Of a DNA stretch of 64,000 nt, positions 54,193-64,000 are shown piece by piece. Both the position numbers and the translations under genes were made by a program. Below the pieces are notes generated by a model. The model worked only from the letters and a program-made list of their open reading frames with translations, was not told the DNA's origin and did no database searches. The stretch spans positions 3,193,390 through 3,257,389 of the forward strand of contig NC_054391.1 in assembly GCF_001625195.1 (NCBI RefSeq), in the 5' to 3' direction. Origin of the DNA: Drechmeria coniospora (taxonomy: Eukaryota > Ascomycota > Sordariomycetes > Hypocreales > Ophiocordycipitaceae). Position 1 is the stretch's first letter. Each line of letters opens with the position of its first letter.

Positions 54193-56933
54193 TCATTCTT
54201 CGTCAATGTCATCGTCCGCTTCCACCTTTGTCTGCCCGTCAGTCGTTGCCCTGGCCTCCTGCTTCCTCCACAAGCGAGCTAGAAATTCGTTCGTGCTAGC
54301 TTCATCGATACCTTTATCCTCCCTCCTTTTCAGGAACCGGGGAAATCTCAAGCTCAGGCCTCGCTCGTCGCTTACGAGGCCAATTGCCGCCCTGTAGGTT
54401 GGGCTCAGTGTAATATCGGCAAACGCTGTTTCCCAGACTTCCTGTGGCTCGAACCACACATCGGGACCGGGGCCGGTATACTCGACATAACTCGGCTTCA
54501 GCGTTCGAGTGTTTTTGCACTCCCCGCTTACCTTGCCATCATCGTAAAACTCCTTGTTTGCCTTGTAGAAGGCGTCGGTGAAGCCGGAGATGCATTTGCA
54601 GACAACTTCGAGCATGCCACTCTCCTCATTACGCACGGCGAGCAGTATGGGTGACCACCACTTCGCCTTCCGCCCTTGTCCATGCCAGCCAGCCACAGGT
54701 ATCAGATCCAATGTTTCAAAGCAGGAGTTGTAATCTTTTTTCACCTTTAGCCATGCGTCAAGCCGTTTGTCGGGCTCATACGTGGCTAGGAGGGCTTTTC
54801 GCCGACCCTTCACTCTCTTTTCTTCGCCTTCTCCTGTGGCTGCCGCTGCTATGTTACTCTTCTTCGACTTGGACCTCGATTTGGGCAGCAGCAGTTTCTC
54901 TCCGTCTGCAGCTAGCCGAACTTCTGCATCTCCGGCGCAGAGTACGTCGGGCACGGACAAGTTGTCAAGGATCTTGACCATGATGCCTTCGCATTTGCTC
55001 TCCGTGGCCGACTTGAAGAACTCCAAGACATTTTCGGAATCTCCCGATGTAGCATCGAGGCTCCTCACCCAAGTAAAACGGTGAGGAACCTCGATAAACA
55101 AGGAGCGCAGCAGTTCTCTTCGCTCCCGAAAGGGACGATCGAGGAGGGGCTGTCCGTTGAGATACATGAGATCAAATGCGAAGAAGCATACATCGATCTT
55201 GATGCTTCCGATGGCGACATCTTTTCGTGCGCGATTTGTGAGTGTCTGAAAATTTTTGAGATCACCGGATTCTCGATCAATGGCGACGACTTCGCCTTCC
55301 ATGATGAAGCTGCTGACGCCCGAGCCTCGAATCGTGGGCACCAATTCGACGAGATCGGGATACTTTTCCGTCATGAGTTCCAGATGCCGGGAAAAGATGG
55401 ACACGGTGCCCTTCTCGTCGCAATGCACCTGCGCTCTTTGCCCGTCGTATTTAAACTCGCAAGCGAAGTCACGCCCTTGAAGTTTGGTCAGCATCTCCGA
55501 CAAGTCCCGTGTGATGCTTCCCAGCATTGGCCGCAGCGGGATGTGGAGGGTTAAGCCACAGCGAACCAGCAACTCCTCCGTCACGCCAATCTCTAGAAGT
55601 ACCGGGATGATGTCGTTGTAGTTGGGTCGTTTTGCAAAGCAGGCCTTGACAAGCTCCTCGGGTCTGCTCCAGACTTCAGCTAGTTCCTCCTTCTTTAACT
55701 TGGCAAGTTCAGAAGTTGGCTGCAGTTGGAAGTCGGCCCCAGGTGGTCGAGATAGCAAGAATGCCCTTGAGAGCGCAATGAGCATGGTTGTTTTGACGGC
55801 GCCGATTCTCAGCTAAGCAGAGTTAGCCAACATCAGAGGAGGACGCGTATGGGGAGTCAGCCGTACATGTTGGCACAGTGTCCGAACGATGAATCGGCTC
55901 TCTTCGCCTCCTCTCGCATCTTGAAGCATTCGATCCACAATGCGTTGCTTCGCTTCATTGCTTCCTTGCCCTTGGGTTGTGGCAATCTTGGTCAATGACT
56001 GATAGACATCCTTGATGGTGAGTGGCTTTGGTTTTCGGAGTGTGAAGCTTTGCTTCTTCTTGGCCTCGAAAGCGACATCTCCAGCGTCACCGTGCTTGTC
56101 GTATATGGCTTTCAATGTCCGATTGTCAAGACCGCATACTTTTCTAAGGGCTTTGGAGATGGCCGACCCTCCTAGACCGAGTTCCAAAGACTTATATGGC
56201 GGAGATATTGAGTTGGTAGCAAGCCAAACCTGCTCGCGTCAGAAGCGTTGATGTTGACGGCAACGCAGCCAGAGGAACTTACGGCTGGCAGCAGACTCGA
56301 AGGATCTCCTTCAATTAGCAGTCTCAAACAATTAACAAGAGTGTCCACGATTTTGATGCGACTCGTCGTCGCACCAACCAACACAAAGCAGCGGGTGAGC
56401 AAGCCATACGACGCATGTCCGTCCAAACTCGACCAAGCCTGTACCAATTGCGGTATATATTTTGACGGCTCAAAGGAAAGTGGCGATTCATCAAGCGGGA
56501 GAGAGGAAGTGAGGATATCTTCGGCCGTGCCAGTGGATTGAAGTGTGAGAATAGTGTCCGGCTTCCCGGCCGTCGATCGCGCCGCTTCTTCCTGCTGTAT
56601 CAAAGCAGGACTGGTCACAGATTTTGGCTTTTCATGTAATTCAGGACCTTGACTTGACAAATTTGAACGATCCTCCTTAGCACCCGTTTCGCTTTGGGAT
56701 CCGGACCAGGTTTCTCGCGTCACCTCTCGGTCGAATTCGGCCTGCAGCTTGCGAGCCAGTTCCTCGTCCGTAAGCTGGGTAGAGATACCACTCGGTTCTC
56801 CATCGTCAACTGGAATCTCAGTGTGTATGTCACTCTTCTTCTGTTTGGAAAAGAAGTACTCGAGCCCCTTGGGCTCCGAAAGTCCAGGCTTGGTACCATT
56901 GTTGAGCTTCCTCTTCTTAACTGGACTGGGCAT
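54193..56933 (-). CDS. cdc9: DNA ligase I (ATP-dependent, Cdc9 type)
   Basis: Three exons, 56283-56933, 55867-56229 and 54193-55812 (introns of 53 and 54 nt); 877 residues from MPSPVKKRKL. Three codons upstream only a TTG continues the frame. The N-terminus has a basic nuclear-signal-like start and GLEYFFSKQ, which may be a degenerate PCNA-binding box. The DNA-binding helical domain spans exons 1-2 (WSSLDGHASYGLLTRCFVLV, LGLGGSAISKALRKVCGL). The catalytic core shows motif I CEFKYDGQRAQVH, motif III FIMEGEVVAID, motif IV KCEGIMVK and motif V WLKVKKDY, followed by the OB fold. It seals Okazaki fragments and repair nicks. The catalytic lysine is present. An insertion of Lys/Ser-rich low complexity sits before motif V. 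Confidence 0.94.
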
Positions 56934-57286
56934 GAAGGGCAAGACTGGAACTTAAAGTACCCTCGAGGGCAGTCCCGAAGAAAAAGGCAGAGAGGGGCCG
57001 ATGCGCAGTGTCCGGCACGGCCCAAACGAGATTGTCGGGCGGACGCGAGATGGATGACGATGTCAACGCGATGCCACGTGACCACGTCATTATGACTGTG
57101 ACGGCTCTTGCCATACGCATCGGACCTCACTCCCCAGCCCCATTTTCCGCTAAGCCCCTTTGAGTGCGCACAACCGACACCACACAATCGCGAAAACTTC
57201 CCCTTACCCCACCAGAACGAACCTCACCGCAACTCACGGATTCCCCTTCGACCTCATCCAGCGCCTTGATCCCAAATACCGACAAG
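56934..57286. promoter_or_regulatory. Divergent ligase I/eIF3k promoter
   Basis: The 353 bp between the two start codons contain CACGTG at 57075-57080 and two ACGCGA words at 57043-57048 and 57066-57071. ACGCG is the core bound by the MBF cell-cycle factor in yeasts, which controls ligase genes there. Use in this fungus is inference only. Confidence 0.4.
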
Positions 57287-58241
57287 ATGAACGGGGACGA
57301 TCCGCCCGAGCGGCCCGAGTATGTTACCAACATCATCAACGGCCTCGAACGCTACAACCCCGAGGCCGTCGTCTCCCTGGAGACGTACCTCACGGAACAG
57401 TGCGAGCAGAAGTTCTGCGACTGCAATGCCAACCGGACGCTGTTGAAGCTGTAAGTGGGCGCGCCCTGCTGCTGCATTTTATACGCGCGGTTCGATTGTT
57501 ATTTGTACTCTGCCGGGCCAATCTTCTGATGATCAGATGTCAACGTTTCCTATTACCTGAATGCGACGGGGTCTCCATGATCCTTATCCACTCGTGAAGT
57601 CATCTTTATTTTTCTGATACGCCTCATGCTCCCTGTTTGCGACGATCAGTTTTTTTTTTGGAAGACACAGGCGCTAACAAGATGTGTGTGCGTACGTGCT
57701 CTGCAGGTATCAGCTCAATCCCGACCGCATCAAGGATGAGGTGGTAACCAACATTCTCGTCAAGGCCATGACGCAGTTCCCCTCGGCGCAATTCTCTCTC
57801 GCCCTCCACCTCATCAACCCTGCTGCCGCCGCATCCGGCGAACTCCACGAGGCTGTGACCAAGCTGCGCACTCTCAATTCGCAACTCGAGGGGTCCCAGT
57901 ACACGCAGTTTTGGGCCAACGTCGACGGCGACGATCTCTGCGCCGACCTCATCGCCGACATCTCCGGATTCGAGGACCTTGTCCGACACCGTATCGCCCA
58001 CCTCATATCCCAGGCCTTCCGCGAAGTCAAGCTCACGCACCTCGAGTCATGGCTCGGTCTGAGTGAAGATGCCACCAAGAAGTTTATTACCGACGTCTGC
58101 GGCTGGAGCGTCGACGGCGAGGGCAACATCAAGATCCCTTCCAACCCGGAGAACGAGGCCAAGAAGGCGGAAATCCGCGAGGATGTCAACGTGGATCAGT
58201 TTGCGCGGGTGATCCGCAGGTCTTGGGAAGAGACGGTATGA
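57287..58241 (+). CDS. Translation initiation factor eIF3 subunit k
   Basis: Two exons, 57287-57450 and 57707-58241, with a 256-nt intron, the longest intron in the window; 232 residues. The sequence has the PCI/winged-helix-like layout of eIF3k: RPEYVTNIINGLERYNPEAV, LETYLTEQCEQKFCDCNANR, LLKLYQLNP across the intron, then FPSAQFSLALHLINP, DISGFEDLVRHRIAHLISQA, WGWSVDGEG-like (here CGWSVDGEGNIKIP) and FARVIRRSWEE at the end. eIF3k with eIF3l forms an accessory module of the 13-subunit eIF3 present in filamentous fungi but absent from budding yeast. Convergent with TSR4 over 288 bp. Confidence 0.92.
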
Positions 58242-58529
58242 GCGATGAAGAACGGACACAAGGTGGGCATCTTGGCCATTGGAGCAGGGAGGGCATTTAC
58301 GCCGGTCCACGATATGCAAAGCAATAGGGCGAATGGCCGGGGCACGATGTGGGGGACCAAAATTCATCTTGGCGTTTCATGGGAACATGTCATTAAAAGC
58401 GATAGTGATCTAGAGAGGGCGTAGAATGGCAATCTTGACGATCGTATCTGGGGTAGCGGTCTCGTCCGTATCGTGAGCGAGGTCTATTGTCGGAGCAAAT
58501 AGGTGGAACAAGGAATATAATTATGCTTA

Positions 58530-59866
58530 TTATTCCTTGGACAGCTCCTCCCATTGGACACCCACCCACTCCTCGAGGTATCCTGCCACACCCTTCGCTG
58601 CTTGCCTCGGCGCACAATCCTTCTCACAGACGCCGACGATGACAGTCCCCCACTCCATTCCCTCCAAATCCATCTCGTCGGCCTCGAGCTCGGCGATGGC
58701 ATTAGGTGTCAGCTGCACCTCGAACGTCCTCCTGGCGCCGCAGTTGCCGCAACCAGGAAGGGTGCCCTTGGCAAACTTGTCGGCGACGGCGTCCGTCTTG
58801 GAGTAGAGGAGAGGCGTGCCGGCGAACTCGTAGCGGATCACCTGGTCCGGATTCTGAGCGAGACGGTCGGCGAACTTTTGGAAGGTGGCATCCATGGATG
58901 ACTCAAAGGCCTCACGGTCGAGGATGGACGGCTCCTCGGCGTCGGCGTCTTCGATGCGCACATTGGCCGGCGTCTTTTCCGGCGTTTGGTCCAGCGTTTC
59001 GTAGTCGGCCTCGGAAAGGTAGAGCGTCGGGTACGGTCGAGGCAGGGAGTCGCTGTCTGGCCAGGATTCGCTTGGAATGGGCGACGGCTGGGGCCATGTT
59101 TGGCCGGCGGGAGCGTTGAGGGAGAGGGATTCGGCAAAAGTCTTTGACAGAGTCGCGGTTGACCGTACCGAGGGCGCCTCCTTGGTGCTCTGCTCGGGAG
59201 CGGCGGCCGAGGAGTGAGACGAGGCAGAACTAAATGGGTTCGCTGAGCCGGAGGACAGGCCGGAGGACGCATTGGATGAGTCGGTATTGCTGGCAAAGGG
59301 GTTTCCGCCACTGGCGCCGCCTCCCCAGGTCTTTGCTCCGAACAGCGATTCTCCGAGTCCCGACGCCGATGCGGCGCTCGTTGTAGGTTTCGATTTCTCG
59401 TGCTGCACTGCACTCTCATCCACATCCATCGCCGTCCCCTTCGGCGCAGGCACTTCGTCTTCCCACACCCGCACAGCCCGCAAGACGCGAATACTACCTT
59501 CTTTGCGCCGACAAGAGCTTTTGCGGCAAGCGAAGACGTAGAGGCGCCGCTCGTGGCCGGGGAATCGTTCTGGCAGCTCGCCGTTGAGCTGCAGCAGCAG
59601 CGCCATCAGCTCCTGGCATCCTCTGCATCGCGCCAACGCTGCTGAAGGTGCTTGGTTGCTCTCGATCCAATCCTATCCAACACCTCTGGTCAGCGGCAAA
59701 CAAGTGACGAGGAAGCGTGTGGCCAGGCACTGAAGGCAACACATACCGGACGACCGCCCAGTTTGCTGATGATGTCCTCATCGGCATCCCTCGAGGCATA
59801 TCCCAAGAGCACGCTCGTCTCCGTGTACTCCCCCTCTGTCGAATCAGAGTCGTATTCGATAGGCAT
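58530..59866 (-). CDS. tsr4: PDCD2 family protein (Tsr4-like ribosomal protein chaperone)
   Basis: Two exons, 59747-59866 and 58530-59672, with a 74-nt intron; 420 residues from MPIEYDSDST. N-terminal family block: SVLLGYASRD, ISKLGGRPDWIES across the intron, LARCRGCQELMALLLQLNGE and HERRLYVFACRKSSCRRKEG, with the paired Cys of a zinc site. A Ser/Ala-rich disordered middle follows. The C-terminal PDCD2_C domain has VIRYEFAGTPLLYS, LPGCGNCGARRTFEVQLTPN and the ending VGVQWEELSKE. Yeast Tsr4 and animal PDCD2 bind nascent ribosomal protein uS5 (Rps2) and help 40S assembly. That role is inferred here. Both Cys clusters are intact. Confidence 0.9.
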
Positions 59867-60372
59867 GGCGCGAGCTCTTGTTTGTGGTTTGAGTCGAAGA
59901 AGCACGGCTGGCTGGTGCTGTTTGGAGGGGTCAATTTTTTTTGGTCGTCGGTGCAACTTCATGCGGGGCACCTACTTGGGTCGTTGCACGCCATTCCAAG
60001 CACTTGGGTGCTCCAATACTCTGACCACTCCCTAGTAGATACTAACTGTACTCTTACTCGTACTCCCGTGCCTGGAATAATGACTGCACTCAAATCGTCG
60101 TATGACTCCTAATAGGAGATACTATTACTAGGTGGTAGGCTGGTATAAGCCGCCATACGTTGAGACAACCATGGGGAGGCCGAGATGCACGAGTAGCGTG
60201 CCGGTGGGCTTCTGATGACTTTGGACTGCGCCGACTGGATATTTCCAAAAGGAATATCTGCAACTACGACTCGAGATATTTGACAATGGCACGCGTAACA
60301 GTTGTTGCGCGTCATCGTTCGGTCAAGAAAATAGAATTTTGGTATTCACACCACAGCATACTCCGCTACAGT
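59867..60372. other. Spacer between TSR4 start and CCT6 end
   Basis: About 500 bp with no gene seen. It must hold the TSR4 promoter and CCT6 3' UTR. Confidence 0.4.
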
Positions 60373-62293
60373 TTACATGTGATCATCGGGCCCATCCATG
60401 CCTGGACCTGGACCGGCTGCCCTACCCATCTGTCTAGCCTTCAACATCTCATCGCAGAGCAACAGGTTGGAGGCGATACCTGCGCTGGATGCGATGGCGT
60501 TTCTCATGACACGGAATGAGTCGAAGACGCCCGCCAGCTCAGGGTCCATCGGGAGACCCGTCTCGAGGTCCAGGCCGGCAACATCGCCGTCGTTTAGCGC
60601 ATCCCTCATGGCCGCAACTGCAAGCAATCGTTAGCAAGACGAACCTTTGGTCAGAACTAACGGGAGTGGGGGTGGGGTAGGAACGTACGAGCATCCTGGA
60701 CGTCGTGGCCAGCGTTGGCCGCCAGCGTCTTGGGGATGACGAGCAGGGCATCGGCAAAGGCCTCGACACCCCACTTCGCCTTGCCCTTGACGGAATTCGA
60801 AAAGGCATCGCTCTTCAGGTGACGGGCACAGGCGACCTGGAAGGCGCCGGCGCCGGGCACGACGCTCTTGTCGACAATCATGTTGTAGACGCTCCTCAGG
60901 CCGTCGCGGACGGCATCCGAGACCTGGGAGATGGTGTGCTGGTTCGGGCCCTTGATCAGGAGCGTGACCGACTTTGCATCCTTGACCTCCTCGACAAAGG
61001 TGTACTTTTCCTCGCCGAGCGTCTGCTCGTAGACGAGGCCGGCCCAGCCAAGCGCCTCGGCCGTCAGATCGTCGACGCTGTTCTGGGCGACGCCGCCGCA
61101 GACGAGCTGCAGCCGCTCCATGTTTCTGCGCTTGGCCCGTCGCAGGGCGAGGATGCCGTTCTTGGCCAAGACGTCGAGCGACAGGGGGTCGATGCCCTTC
61201 TGGTTGATGATGACAAAGTTCTTCTTGCCGTCGGCGCCGCACAGCTCCTGCTTGAGCTCGACAATTTTCTTCAGCTTGGCGTCGATGAAGCGGCGCTCGC
61301 TCTCGACGAGCTTGTCGCGCTGGTCGGCGCTCGAGTAGAAGAAGCCCGAGTTGATCTCCGTCTTCTCGTACTCGAGGCTGACGTTGAGGGTGAGGATGTA
61401 GCAGTTCTCGAGCCGCTTCGGCATGTCCGGGTGGCGGGCGCCGTGGTCGAGGGCGAGGCCGCGGATGAGCTGCGTGTCGGCGGCCGTGCGGTGCTGCATC
61501 TTCATAATCTCCACCATGTGCAGGTCGGGCTTGGCCGGCGCTTGGTAGATGGCGAGAACGGCGTCGACAATGTCGGGCGTGAGCTTCGCCGCGAGCGTCG
61601 AGTTGAGCTTCGTCGCGAGGGACGTGCGGGCGACGCTGAGGAGCAGCTCACGGTCCACCTCTTTCGGCAGCTTGAAGGAGTCGAGGAACTTGAGGGCCTC
61701 GGTCTTGGCGATGTCGAAACCGTCGGTGATGACGCGGGGGTGCAGGCCCTCGGAGATGTGTCTGTCGGCCTGCTTCAAGAGTTCGCCGACGAGGAGGACG
61801 ACCGAGGTGGTGCCGTCGCCGCAGATGTCGTCTTGCGCCGTCGCCGCCCGGGCAATCATGACGGCCGTCGGGTTCTGGATCTGCATCTCCCGCAGGAGGA
61901 CGTTGCCGTCCTTGGTGAGCTTGATCTGCGAAGAATCGTCAGCCAAAGGCGCCCGAGGTCGGAAGCGCGTTGCATGCACGGGCGCAGAGGGCAGCGGCTA
62001 CCTGTCCAGCACCGTCGACGAGCCTAGCGACGATTAGCATTCGAAGAAATCCACGACGCCGCGTGCAAGCTCACATCTTGATGGTGCCCAGAGGGCCCAG
62101 GTTGGACTTGAGGACATCCTGCAGGCCGACGCCGGCGTTGATGTTGACTTTGAGTGCTTCGGCCCTCCTCTGCACTCCGAATTAGCAGCTGGCGACGGCG
62201 AGGCGCCGCGACGATGCGGGGAAAAAATAACGAGAGAGAAAAGGAACGTACTCGGGACTCGGCCTTGGGGTTGAGGAGTTGCGCGGCCGACAT
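60373..62293 (-). CDS. cct6: Chaperonin CCT/TRiC subunit zeta
   Basis: Five exons, 62252-62293, 62075-62169, 62002-62023, 60689-61925 and 60373-60617; 546 residues. Exon 3 is only 22 nt and codes most of LVDGAGQ. Introns are 82, 51, 76 and 71 nt with good branch words (GCTGCTAAT, GAATGCTAATC, GGCTGACG). The protein shows the group II chaperonin order: [31 protein letters not shown], the nucleotide motif [15 protein letters not shown], the apical segment [14 protein letters not shown], and the equatorial end [15 protein letters not shown] with [13 protein letters not shown] near the C-terminus. CCT6 is one of eight subunits of the ring that folds actin, tubulin and other proteins. Confidence 0.94.
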
Positions 62294-63756
62294 GTTGACG
62301 ATGCTGAGCTCGCGGGTTTTCAAGGACCAGAGCGTGGTCGTTTGGTGGTTCAGCCTCGATCAGGTCGGGTTTCACACTGGCAGTACATATGTATGTTGGC
62401 TTTGGCGGCTACGGCCCGCACGAAATCATGGCAAGGGGCACTTTTTTTCTGCCTGGAGCCTTTCCAGGGCGGTGTAGCTTCGGGGGAGGGGTGCTGGCAC
62501 CAGCAAGTATCGTCGTACAGTGCATGCACTGTACTTACTTATGGAGAGCACAGTACTTGCAAACTAAAATCTTGTATTACCTAAGGCGTGAGTGAATACA
62601 GGGAACTGCCGATATTTATTATCACCATCAACTCCATTTTCATACGTACAACTACGGAGTACAGACCCGTTGAGCAGAACATAATCCGGTGATGACTCAA
62701 GTCAACCTGTTCTTCCGTATCACAGTTCATACTGCTAAGCGCTATAGAGATCACGCCTCATCGAGGTCATGGTTACCGCTACCGCTGCCAACTCAAGAGC
62801 AGCTGCTGCGACTTGGGGACCCGATTCTCATGGCATCTCCTCTCGCCGTCAACGGTAGAGAGTATACAATACTACCTCGCATCTCGCCTCATCCAAGTCT
62901 GAAAGCATTGGCATCTGGGCCTTGAGGGGTGCTGAAAGGTTCGCAGCCGACCTGTTTGTTGCCTGCCGCATGCAACGAGCTGATGTGGCGGGCGACTGGT
63001 GGTGTCAGCATGATGCGTCCAGACCCCATCGCTCGAGCGTTCGTGAAATGCATCATCGACAATTCGTACTGCTTTCTGTTATTACCAACTCACGGATGCA
63101 AGGGGATTCGACCAGGACATGCATCACTGACAAAAGCCCGAGGGAAATTTCGTACTGCTTTCTGCTGTTACCTACTCACGGATGGATGGGTATTCGACCA
63201 GGACATGAATCACTCACAAAAGCCCGAGGGAAATCCTTCACTTGATCGGCCAAGTCGTGCCAGTTTTGTCCCAATCAAGGTCGATTCATATTCTAAGATA
63301 CCAACGTAACCCATGGAAACCCCAGATGCACGCAGGAACGGCCGAGTCGAGTCGAGTCGAGCCGAGTCGTAGAACCCGCCCCCGCTGCGGCAGCGCATTG
63401 GTCCCAAAAACATAAACCCGTTCGCCCTTGCACTGAAACTACTCCCCCAAAAAATTCTATCCTCCCCCCTAACCTAGATTCCCAATTCCTCCTTCCCCTA
63501 TGGTACAGAAACAGTCCTCATCAACCAGCCTTGCTTGTTAATACATTTCCTTGCCGAGTTGGTCGAAGATGGCGAATTGACAAAGTGTGCACTGAACCTT
63601 CCCCACACAGGTGCCGTGGTGAGAGAGCTGGACGAAAGTTCCCCTAGTAGACATGACATAACTTCATACGGAGAACAAACCGAGAATATTGTACAAAAAG
63701 ACAGGAGGCCAATGGCGGCAGCATCGACGTGGCCGTCCACGTGGCAGCCTTGTTCG
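62294..63756. other. Spacer upstream of CCT6, with GTAC words and a tandem duplication
   Basis: No gene supported. GTAC words occur at about 62510-62670. The 86-bp duplication lies at 63063-63234, and a GTCGA microsatellite at 63345-63370. Confidence 0.5.
63063..63234. repeat. 86-bp tandem duplication
   Basis: Copy 1 spans 63063-63148 and copy 2 63149-63234, head to tail without a gap. Both start TTCGTACTGCTTTCTG and end AAAGCCCGAGGGAAAT. By eye they differ at about 8 of 86 positions, mixing transitions and transversions. Confidence 0.9.
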
Positions 63757-64000
63757 TTACGTGCTTCCAAAGAACATGTCGTCGCTGTCGAACATGGCAT
63801 TGTCAAATTCGTCGTCGAGCTTGTTCATCATAAGCATGTTCTGGTCACGGTCTAGCGGAACGAGGTTGTCGTCGTGGGTAAACTGGAGAAGCAAGTCGTC
63901 GTCCTCGAGGCCAAGGGGCATGCCGTTGCCCGAGAGCGCGACGAGCTCATCGGCACCCGCTGTCGCGCCTGCGTCGAGGTCGAAGAAGTGCGCGGGCGGC
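63757..64000 (-). CDS. C-terminal end of an unidentified acidic protein (gene runs off the right edge)
   Basis: An open minus-strand frame enters from the right edge and stops at TAA, 63757-63759, about 80 codons. The residues are strongly acidic with Met, Phe and Leu spaced through: LEDDDLLLQFTHDDNLVPLD, MNKLDDEFDNAMFDSDDMFF, ending GST. Codon use matches the neighbouring genes. The alternation of acidic and bulky hydrophobic residues resembles a transcriptional activation domain, but this is a guess and the family cannot be told without the upstream part. Confidence 0.55.
   Translation of the reverse strand, partial: PPAHFFDLDAGATAGADELVALSGNGMPLGLEDDDLLLQFTHDDNLVPLDRDQNMLMMNKLDDEFDNAMFDSDDMFFGST

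Noticed and set aside
60705..62027. 440-codon plus-strand frame opposite CCT6
   Set aside because: Exact antisense mirror of the CCT6 coding exon, rich in Leu/Val/Glu from codon bias.

Overview
The window is nuclear DNA from a filamentous ascomycete, probably a sordariomycete of the Hypocreales. The evidence is short introns (mostly 50-110 nt) with GT..CTRAC..YAG signals, GC-rich coding sequence, intergenic spacers made of short GTAC-containing words, and proteins that read as fungal orthologues (Bck1, Fig1, Ymc1, Egh1, Tsr4, RINT-1). The order Hypocreales is inferred from general resemblance, not from a search. There is no sign of phage, CRISPR array, intact transposon, rRNA, secondary-metabolite cluster or toxin gene. 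No tRNA was recognised by eye.

Layout, left to right. 1-893: 5' part of a protein tyrosine phosphatase gene (minus strand). 3327-5129 and 5479-8049: divergent pair FMP25 (mitochondrial RCC1-repeat protein) and COG3 (Golgi tether). 8823-9918: protein with two GFA/CENP-V-type zinc domains. 10788-11910: Ymc1-type mitochondrial carrier. 12208-14737: RINT-1/Tip20 tether (minus). 16988-18027: Fig1. 18895-21495: GH47 alpha-mannosidase (minus). 24725-29954: the cell-wall-integrity MAPKKK Bck1 (minus). 32706-35009: GH5_12 sterylglucosidase Egh1 (minus). 35579-38390: an 11-exon MFS sugar transporter (minus). 40999-45320: Ski3. 45464-46243: RMI1 (minus). 46866-47871: VPS51. 48015-49366: NIF3 (minus). 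49976-50392: BolA-like Bol2. 50631-53091: AP-1 beta adaptin (minus). 53888-54166: a 47-residue membrane protein whose first exon is only the ATG. 54193-56933: DNA ligase I (minus). 57287-58241: eIF3k. 58530-59866: PDCD2/Tsr4 (minus). 60373-62293: CCT6 (minus). 63757-64000: C-terminal end of an unidentified acidic protein (minus).

The genes are mostly housekeeping and do not form one pathway. Four belong to vesicle tethering or coats (COG3, RINT-1, VPS51, AP-1 beta), three to the mitochondrion (FMP25, Ymc1, possibly NIF3), two to genome maintenance (RMI1, ligase I), and three to RNA or protein synthesis and folding (eIF3k, Tsr4, CCT6). From 45 to 62 kb genes are dense and alternate in strand, with convergent gaps of 26-290 bp and divergent promoters of 350-800 bp. 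From 1 to 45 kb spacers of 1-3 kb are common and hold the GTAC-word patches.

The most unusual signal is this family of intergenic patches built from overlapping palindromic words (GTAC, AGTACT, ACATGT, TACTCCGTAC). They are absent from the coding exons. Other points of note are gene structures easy to mis-annotate (22- and 24-nt exons, two GC-AG introns, an ATG-only exon, in-frame introns), a 31-C homopolymer inside a COG3 intron, a 24-bp-arm hairpin, and tandem arrays of 6/12, 14 and 86 bp. All gene models were read by eye from frame, splice signals and remembered family features. No alignment or transcript data were available.
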